A DNA stretch of 64,000 nucleotides, from the NCBI GenBank assembly GCA_020746835.1, contig JAGPNK010000002.1, forward strand, positions 2,356,001 through 2,420,000. The letters are read 5' to 3'. The DNA comes from Stachybotrys elegans (Eukaryota; Ascomycota; Sordariomycetes; Hypocreales; Stachybotryaceae). The position numbers and the translations under genes are program-made. The notes beneath the pieces were generated by a model, which was not told where the DNA came from, made no database searches, and saw only the letters and a program-made list of their open reading frames with translations. Shown here piece after piece: positions 57,226 through 64,000 of the stretch. The first letter of the stretch is position 1; every line of letters starts with the position of its first letter.

Positions 57226-58206
57226 TTACAAGACCCCCAAACGCAGAACAACACTATCGGGATCAGCCTTCTCAGCAGAATTACCAATGACCAAAGGTTT
57301 CAGAGCTGAGAAAGATGACCGCTTTGCTTCCACATCCGGCCCGACAAGAGGTTCCATCAGCTTCTTTACTGGTTCGAGCAGGATGCTGGCCTCTGAGACA
57401 GCACTGAGCTTCTCCATGTCGGCCGTGGCGAGTTCAGCCTCGAAGGGTGTGAGAGGCCTCTCTCTCTCCTGTCTGACAGCGTCGGCGATGCCGCTCAATC
57501 TCCCAGATCCATCAGACTTTTCTTGGGAAAAGGCAACAAGGTTACCTCTCCTGACGACGATAACCTGGTCAGCAACACCGGAAGAATCGAGGAAGGCAGC
57601 GGCCTCGAGCAGGCCCCGGTACGAGTCGTCGTGGACCTTGTTAGGGGTCAGGCGGAGAGGAAGCTGACCGGACTGCGCTTCCGGGAGCTTTTCGTAGAAG
57701 CGAGTAATGATTCCCAGACGGCTGAGGGCTTCGGGGACAGCGAGAATTGCAATCTCCAGTCGGTAGCCGCCGCGGTGGAAAATCTCATAGAGCTCGATGA
57801 AGTCAGAGGGATGGCGACAGGCGCTCTCCAACACGACATCGAGACGGCGCTTCACAGCCTCGGCGGCGGCCATGCTGAGCCAGCGGCGGGCATCGGGCCC
57901 AGCGGCCGCAGACGCAAACTGGGGCGTGTTGAGGAGCAGCTCCGAGTAGCGCGGGTGGTACGTCTTGTACGTGTCGGCGATGAAGTGGGCGGGGGAGCGG
58001 CCCATGGAGCGCAGAGCGTCGAGGATGGGCGGGCAGAGCCGCGTCTTGCCGGCGCCAGTCTGGCCGACGGCGAGGACGGCTAGAGGGCGCGGCAGAGTGC
58101 TGGGCGGCAGGCCAAGGAGCTCGGCGGGGAGGACCTCTGACCCGAAGGTGCGGGCGGATTCCTCGGGGGAGAGAAGGTACTCGGACAAGTCCGGTGGGGG
58201 CGGCAT
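57226..58206 (-). CDS. Zeta-toxin-fold P-loop kinase-like protein
   Basis: A single exon of 326 aa starts at MPPPPDLSEYLL. Residues 48-55 are the Walker A motif GQTGAGKT. They are followed by HFIADTYKTYHPRYSELLLNTP, DARRWLSMAAAEAVKRR and LDVVLESACRHPSDFIELYEIF, the pattern of zeta-toxin/UDP-GlcNAc-kinase-like proteins. FHRGGYRLEIAILAVPEALSR comes next. The last 90 residues are helical without motifs. In bacteria the fold phosphorylates UDP-sugars or related metabolites. In fungi such genes are widespread and their role is unknown; toxicity cannot be inferred. No antitoxin-like neighbour is seen. The frame is intact, intronless and shares the GC-rich codon use of its neighbours, so any transfer is old. 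It lies in tandem with ATG1. Confidence 0.82.
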   Translation of the reverse strand: MPPPPDLSEYLLSPEESARTFGSEVLPAELLGLPPSTLPRPLAVLAVGQTGAGKTRLCPPILDALRSMGRSPAHFIADTYKTYHPRYSELLLNTPQFASAAAGPDARRWLSMAAAEAVKRRLDVVLESACRHPSDFIELYEIFHRGGYRLEIAILAVPEALSRLGIITRFYEKLPEAQSGQLPLRLTPNKVHDDSYRGLLEAAAFLDSSGVADQVIVVRRGNLVAFSQEKSDGSGRLSGIADAVRQERERPLTPFEAELATADMEKLSAVSEASILLEPVKKLMEPLVGPDVEAKRSSFSALKPLVIGNSAEKADPDSVVLRLGVL

Positions 58207-59819
58207 CTTGAACGAGATGCGATGGGTGTTTTTGAATCAAGAATAAAGAGAGACAGAGAGACAGAGAGACACACAGAGAGAGAAGACAAGTTAAAAAAGA
58301 CTTGGCGAGCTCACGATGTGGAAGAGGAGGAAGTAGAGAAAAAAGGAAGAAGAAGAAGAGAACAATGAACGACCTTCTTCCCACGAGAGCCAGACCGACA
58401 ATATGGGAATAAAACAAGCAAGGGAGAAGAGAGAGATGAGACGAGGGCGTGGGAAACAAAAATCTCTTAGCTAGTAAGTATTTATTCCAGTATTCTCGCC
58501 CTCGAGCTTTTAGAAGAAGAAGAAGGAGGCCAGAAAGCAAAAAAAGAGGACGGATTGGGCTTTGAAAAGCAGCCGACGCTTCCAAGTGGATGACGGTGAG
58601 GTAATGGCTTAGTGAGATACCACCACCACCTGCATACAAACGGTGAAGAAACCCAATTTCCCCCTACATGAGAGTCTGCCAGGGGATCCGGGAATTTTTA
58701 ACAGGGATGCAATTGGGTGCAGATTGGAGAGAGAGAAAAAAAAGAAAAAATTGAAAAGAAAAAAGAGGAGAAGATTTTCAAGGGCGGCGGATAGTGAAAG
58801 CGAGAATCAATTCAGTTCGAAACAAAAAACAAACCAAACCAATGGAACCTGAACCAGCAGGTTGAGTAACAGGTTGGCAACGTGGTGATTTGGACGAAAG
58901 CTAGGAACACAAGATTTAACTGTCCGATGGCTGCTTGGCCCGGAGCAGAGACAAGACATCTACGATGAGAACGAATCCGTGAGGAGAGAAACAGTGTTAC
59001 AGCGGCGCGTACCGCAAGCTACCTACGCGTCCATTCCCTTCTTCATCATCCAGCATGGCGGCAAGCCTGTGCCATGCCCAATGCCTCGAACTACCGCAGA
59101 ATACCATCCGAGGCAGCTGGGAGGGGGGAAGTCCCCAATATAAATGAATGAATAAATAAATAAAGCCACAATGTACCCTGGGATCCTTCCCCTTCGCCGG
59201 TACATAAACAATTGCATGACTTCGTTCCAAGGACGTGGGGGCCGATATCGCAAATCGAACAAACACCACCATCGGGCCCTCTTCACGCCTCGCGTCCGTC
59301 TTCGCCATATGAAAAGCAGCCTCGGAAATGCTATCGCACAAAAACCAACACCTAGCCCCCTTATGTGTGCTGGGGCTCTCGCCAGACACCCGAAGCTAGG
59401 GCTCCCAGGGGCTGATAAAACGTGTTGGGCAAAATATCCATGACAGGAGAATGGAAACAGCAAGGCATTCCATTCCAGAGCAAGGATGCTGGGAAAAGAA
59501 CAAAGAAAGAGAAGAGGAAATGAGAACCAAAAACACCTTTACGCCTCGTCATGAGCCGAATGATCCATTCTTAGGAGAAGACATGAAAGAAAAAAGGTAT
59601 GGCGTGGCAAAACAAACACATAACGGCTTCCGTTCTGGTCGACAGAAACAGCAATGACCCCGTGTTTCCCTCGCCATCCGTAATGTGAACCCGAGCGCCA
59701 AAGTCGGTGGAAAGTAACCGATAAGCAAACATCTTGGCCGTGGGGCTCCGCGCATGCTGTATAGAATGTCGTCAATTCATTCATGGAAGGGCCATCCTAG
59801 CTCGACCATGTCCTCAACG
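58207..59819. other. Intergenic region between the P-loop gene and ATG1
   Basis: 5-prime region of the P-loop gene, purine-rich on the plus strand, with a GAGACA repeat at about 58247-58285. The ATG1 3-prime flank follows. No gene is recognised. Confidence 0.45.
58247..58285. repeat. GAGACA/GAGA microsatellite
   Basis: Tandem GAGACA units directly upstream of the P-loop gene. On its coding strand this is a pyrimidine-rich leader. Confidence 0.75.
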
Positions 59820-62800
59820 TCACGAGGAAGCGTGTGATGGCACGCTTCGTGGGGTCGTGTCACCGCTTCGTCGACGTGGTACCTGCTGAGCTGAAGCAGC
59901 TCGAGTCGTCTGCTGCTGATCGTACATCGCTTGATTGCTCGCATCCGCAATCATCATTAACTTCCGGCGGACGATTCCAAGCCTGCCCGTAATCATCTTG
60001 ATCACTGTTCAACCGTGTTAGTATGCAAATGTACGTTGGCGAAGCGCATATGACACTCACTTTTGCGGACATCGGCTTCCTCGTCGCTATCGAGGTCACC
60101 GTTCCCTTCGTGCCCTTCCTCCCTCGCCGTCTCCTTGCCAGAGGCTAGCCGCTTCGATCCCGTGTCATCGTCGTTCTCCAAGATGGCTTCGAGCATCCGG
60201 ATTGCCGTAATGTATGAAATCTCGCAGCCCGGCAGATTTTCATTCGTCACCTCATCGATAGCAGCAAGACGGCTCATCTCCAAGGCCCGCTCCCACATGA
60301 GCTTTTCTGCACTGATCCCCGGAGTGAGGAACACGTGGCCAGCAGCTGAGCTGGTGGAAAGAGCGGCTGCACCTGTTTCGTGGTTTGATGGATGGCTGGG
60401 GTGTTCTTTGGGCAGCAACCTTTGTGCCTCGATCAACTTCAGCCGAACGATCTCGGACTTCTCCAGGACTTCATTAAATCGCTGACGAACCCACTGAACA
60501 ACGGCGTTGATCCTTTGAACCACCGACTGAGAGACAGCCGCCGATACGCCCGTAGCGGCCTCGGCGCGGCTCTTCTTCGACCACCACAGACTAGCAATAT
60601 CCATAGCCTTGGCTAGCAGGGTGAGCGACTTGACGTAGAGCACCAGGGCCTCCTCTGATAAGCCCACAACCGCCTCAATCGTCAAGCCGTCCTCTTCATC
60701 TGCCAGCTGCTCCACGCCCAAACCGCCAAGCCCGTGGTCTGTGGACGGAGCCATGGGTACGAGCTGTTTGTACTTGACTTCTGCGAACCCGTAAACGCAG
60801 TCGCTCCTGGTGGCGCATTCTTCAATGGAGTGGGCGGCGCGGACATCCTCGTCCTCGGATTGAGAGGCCTGCCCATCGTTCAACAGGCCCGCCGACGTTG
60901 ACGGGGTTGGATACGCCGGGAAAGGCTGATACATTGGGGGTGATTGCCCCTTCATACCCCGCAGAGGCGAGACCTTGAACCCGAACAGCCGTACACTAGC
61001 ATCTTGGATCGCTTTCGAGATCATGCTTGAGGTTGAGCCAGGACTGCCCGAGAGAACCTTGTCATAGGATCCTCGCCGGTCATGGCCAGCTGTCCGGCCT
61101 TGAGCCACGAGGGCAGTACGAGATGTGGGGGTAGGAACGGCCCCCGTGTTGGAGCTCGGTGCTCCTTGCTGTGTATAGCGGCGGGTGAGCTGGCCGGAAC
61201 GAGGAGAAGTCGGACTTTGTGCTCCCAACTTCTCATTTGCCGCCAACTCGTCGGCCAGAGCATTGACTTCGACCTGTCGTCTCTCGACGACAACATAGTC
61301 ACGCTCAAACATGACATCTTGGGCTGCCTTCTCCTCCTCCGTGAGCTGGCCGGCGTCAGTTCGGCGACTGCTGGGCTGTTCGGATGCTGGGGCGCGGTCG
61401 AGGGAGCCCCTAGTAGATGGGCGCCGCTGAATGGGGGTCGAGGCAGCATGATGAGGTTGCGGGCGCTGTATACCTAATCCTTCACCCGTCTCGCGTGGAG
61501 TAGTCGCGAGGCGATGGCCAGATCCAGGTCGCTGCTGTCGAATATCGCCGGGGCTACCCGCAATCGGCGACCGTGCTTGGTAGTCTCGTGGCGACGTGGA
61601 AACACCATCACGGGGGCTCCCGACTTCTGCTGACCGAGCAGAGCTTTTGCGTGGAGAGGGAGGCAGCATCTCGCCTTGTGGGATGGGGCGCAGCTCTTTC
61701 TTGACAGGCGGAGGAATATCATCCTCAACCAAGCCAGGAATTTCGCTAGTAACGACAGGATGGCTGAAGAAGTTTTCGAAACTCATCCTTTCGACCGCGC
61801 TTCTTCTAAGCAGACCCCGAATCAACTGCTTCAGGTCGGAACTGATGACGACCTCACGAGGGAACCGTATTACGTCCTCTGTAGCTTCAATTTTCCTCAG
61901 CAGTTCCACATGATTCCTGGCACGGAATGGCGGCCGGCCGGTGGCCATCTCATAAAGAACGGTGCCGACTGACCAAAGATCAGCTTTGGCATCATATCGC
62001 TCATAACGAAGAATCTCAGGGGCCATGTATAATGGTGAGCCACAGAGGGTGTCTGCTAGCGAGGTGGATGGTAGCACGCGTGCAAAGCCGAAATCGGCAA
62101 GCTTTAGCATGGGAAGCGAGCTCAGACCAGCAACAGGAATAAGTGAGTCCTGGCTTGCCTCCATAATGGGGAGAGCTCTCTCGGTGCGGAATGCCCGACT
62201 GGGAAGGAGTAGTAGGTTCTGAGGCTTGACATCGCGATGGACGTAATTTTTACTTCGAAGAAATTCGAGGGCGCTGGCAAGTTGCTTTAGGAAATGACGG
62301 ATGACGACCTCGTGAAGGCCGGAGTTGGGCGCTGAAGGATATTTACGGGCCATGTCATGTGTGGCGGGATTCGTCATGAGCCGGTCGCGCTTCTTGATGA
62401 AGAAAGAGAGATCGCCGAGCTCGCAATACTCCATGACGAGATTGATATGGGTGGTGGACTCGATGCAGTCATGGAGGGCAACGATGTGTGGATGTCGCAG
62501 GGTCTTGAGGATCTGTATCTCGCCATAGAGATTCTCTTTGAGCTTCTTATTCAAGCGTTCGAGCTCGACCGACTTGATAGCTACGGCAGCCTTGGAGTCC
62601 TAGAGGTCACGATACTGTCAGCAAGTTGCGTAACAACAGCGGAGGGGGCAGGGCCTCGCCACACGAAACTGGGGAAGGGATGTGCTGGCTGAGCTGCAGT
62701 GATGTTGGCCACCTAAGGCAGATGGAGCTCAAGGCCAAAAACTGCCAACTCAACGCAAGACACGGACGGGAACAAGAGGAGCGTACCTTGTGCCATCCCA

Positions 62801-62915
62801 GATAGACCTGAGCAAAGCTTCCCTTTCCGACCTCTTTGTCGATGTAGAACTGGCCCACACTCTTCCCACCAGACTTCCGGGAGCCGTAAGACGACGTCTC
62901 CTGTCGGCTCGACAT
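59820..62915 (-). CDS. ATG1: Autophagy-initiating Ser/Thr kinase Atg1
   Basis: Exons 62915-62787, 62599-60061 and 60004-59820 give 950 aa. Atg1 (ULK1 homologue) starts autophagosome formation with Atg13 and Atg17. The kinase domain (about 22-330) has [16 protein letters not shown] with Lys52 just after intron 1, [17 protein letters not shown] and [11 protein letters not shown] long Ser/Pro-rich linker follows and contains an Atg8-interacting motif, [13 protein letters not shown] (about 474-486). The C-terminal EAT region (about 690-930), which binds Atg13, has [22 protein letters not shown]. The last intron joins VRK to [16 protein letters not shown] in phase 1. The start is the first ATG and matches the family (MSSRQETSS). 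The leader is long and Pyr-rich, with a GGA repeat on the opposite strand. Confidence 0.95.
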
Positions 62916-64000
62916 GGCTTCCTGTGTGATTTGTCGGGGGCAGGAAGGAAACAGAAGTCGGTCACAGCCCGGGGGCTTACAAGATCCGGAAGACGTCAGA
63001 CGCGGATCGGGTCGTCATGTACACGATGGACGTGGGTGACGGCGTGGAGGTTGGCGACGAATCCTAAGCGGCGACGAGCCTGGATAATGATGAAAGGAAG
63101 AGAAAGGAGCGAGAAGGGCGGCGAGGCAGAGACGAATCGCGAGGCAGCAATGTCGGTCGTTGAGTCGCAGGGTGTGGTTCAAGGAATCCTTGGGTACTTG
63201 ACTGAACTTGGCCAAAGCGGCAGATATCCGATAGGCTAGGCGCACAGGGGGATCCTAGCTGGTTTGGAGTCTGGAGGTGGGCGAGATGGAGAGATTAGTG
63301 GAAGGAAATGGAGAGGAGGGAGAAGAAGGAGGAGGAGGAGGAGGAGGAGGAGGAGGAGGAGGAAGATGGAAAGTAAAGAAAGTAAAAGGTGTGGAGGAAT
63401 ATGCGAAGTGTAATGGAGGTAGGGAGCCAAGCAAAAGAAGGCTATCGGGAAGGGTGCTGGAAGGCAGTTGGAAAGCAACGAACGGGCGGCAGGACGGATG
63501 AGCAGGTGACTAACACCGGAATCGGGGATCGAGTGAGAGGGGGTGGGAAGATGTGGCTGGCGGCAGGAGCGCGCAGAAGAGCATGGGAAAGAGCTAAAAC
63601 GAACCAATAGTAGGGCCAGCGCATGCTTGTCAAAGTTGAGTTTGACGGGGAGCCTAGCATCGAGCAGCAACCCAGGTATGACTCGGAAGGCCGTGGGCGA
63701 TGATGCGGATGATATGCTGGATGGCGATGCGATGGCAGAAGAATGGCCGACGGCAGCGTGCTCAGCAGGGTCGGATGCGCGCACCTTGGTAGGTACCTCG
63801 AAGCTTTATTCTGCCAACCAGGGACAGGGGAGGGGTGTGAGTCGTACGTAGTGGGCGCTGGGGTGAATGCAGGACTCGGCTGGCAGTGGATACTTTGTAC
63901 ATTTGATACTTGCATGCATGTCTGTATGTATGTACTGGTAGACGTAGATTGGCGGAGGCGGCAGTCCAGAAGGCGCGCGACGAGCACGAGGTCGTGCGGG
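62916..64000. other. Upstream region of ATG1 to the window edge
   Basis: Promoter and probable long 5-prime UTR of ATG1, with the GGA repeat at 63326-63362. Open frames here are low-complexity translations of the repeat. No further gene is recognised before the edge. Confidence 0.5.
63326..63362. repeat. GGA trinucleotide microsatellite
   Basis: About twelve GGA units on the plus strand, which are TCC on the ATG1 coding strand, about 0.4 kb upstream of the ATG1 start. It lies in probable 5-prime leader or promoter DNA. Confidence 0.85.

Noticed and set aside
1..64000. CRISPR array, insertion sequence or prophage
   Set aside because: No regular spaced repeats, transposase motifs or terminal inverted repeats were seen, and the content is eukaryotic.

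Overview
The window is nuclear chromosomal DNA of a filamentous ascomycete, most likely a Sordariomycete and probably of the order Hypocreales. Genes are compact and GC-rich. Introns are short (about 45-150 nt) with GTRNGT-type donors, CTAAC/CTGAC-type branch sites and CAG/TAG acceptors. The encoded proteins have typical filamentous-fungal forms: Set2 with AWS-SET-WW-SRI order, an Atg1 kinase with a long disordered linker, and an AOS1 with low-complexity extensions. The taxon is inferred from protein character only. I see no rRNA, tRNA, CRISPR array or intact mobile element.

I support 19 protein-coding loci. Left to right: FYV10/GID9 (+), CAF1/POP2 (-), complex I subunit B12/NDUFB3 (+), a coiled-coil protein (-), a 583-aa conserved protein (-), AOS1 (+), a 1112-aa RG-rich protein (-), BMT5-like rRNA methyltransferase (+), SET2 (-), an AT-hook protein (+), GABA transaminase (-), a CLC chloride transporter (-), SAS10/UTP3 (+), COG1 (+), a delta3,delta2-enoyl-CoA isomerase-like protein (-), RPA49 (-), the 25-residue ribosomal protein eL41 (-), an FHA-domain kinase (+), a zeta-toxin-fold P-loop protein (-) and ATG1 (-). 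The one long gene-poor stretch is about 6.2 kb between SET2 and the AT-hook gene.

These are mostly unlinked housekeeping genes rather than a cluster. Ribosome biogenesis recurs (BMT5, SAS10, RPA49, eL41). The others serve mRNA decay (CAF1), ubiquitin and SUMO conjugation (FYV10, AOS1), chromatin (SET2, perhaps the AT-hook protein), Golgi tethering (COG1), autophagy (ATG1), GABA metabolism and fatty-acid beta-oxidation.

The most notable signals are damaged or recoded frames. The CLC gene has a one-base frame break at a six-base homopolymer that the flanking splice phases do not tolerate. The FHA kinase has an amber codon at codon 117 in an otherwise complete seven-exon model. Two more amber codons interrupt or end protein-like open frames, one in the 5-prime region of CAF1 and one at the end of the 1112-aa gene. 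A 36-40 bp minisatellite with a perfect 9-bp hairpin lies between RPA49 and eL41. No previously undescribed multi-gene system is evident.
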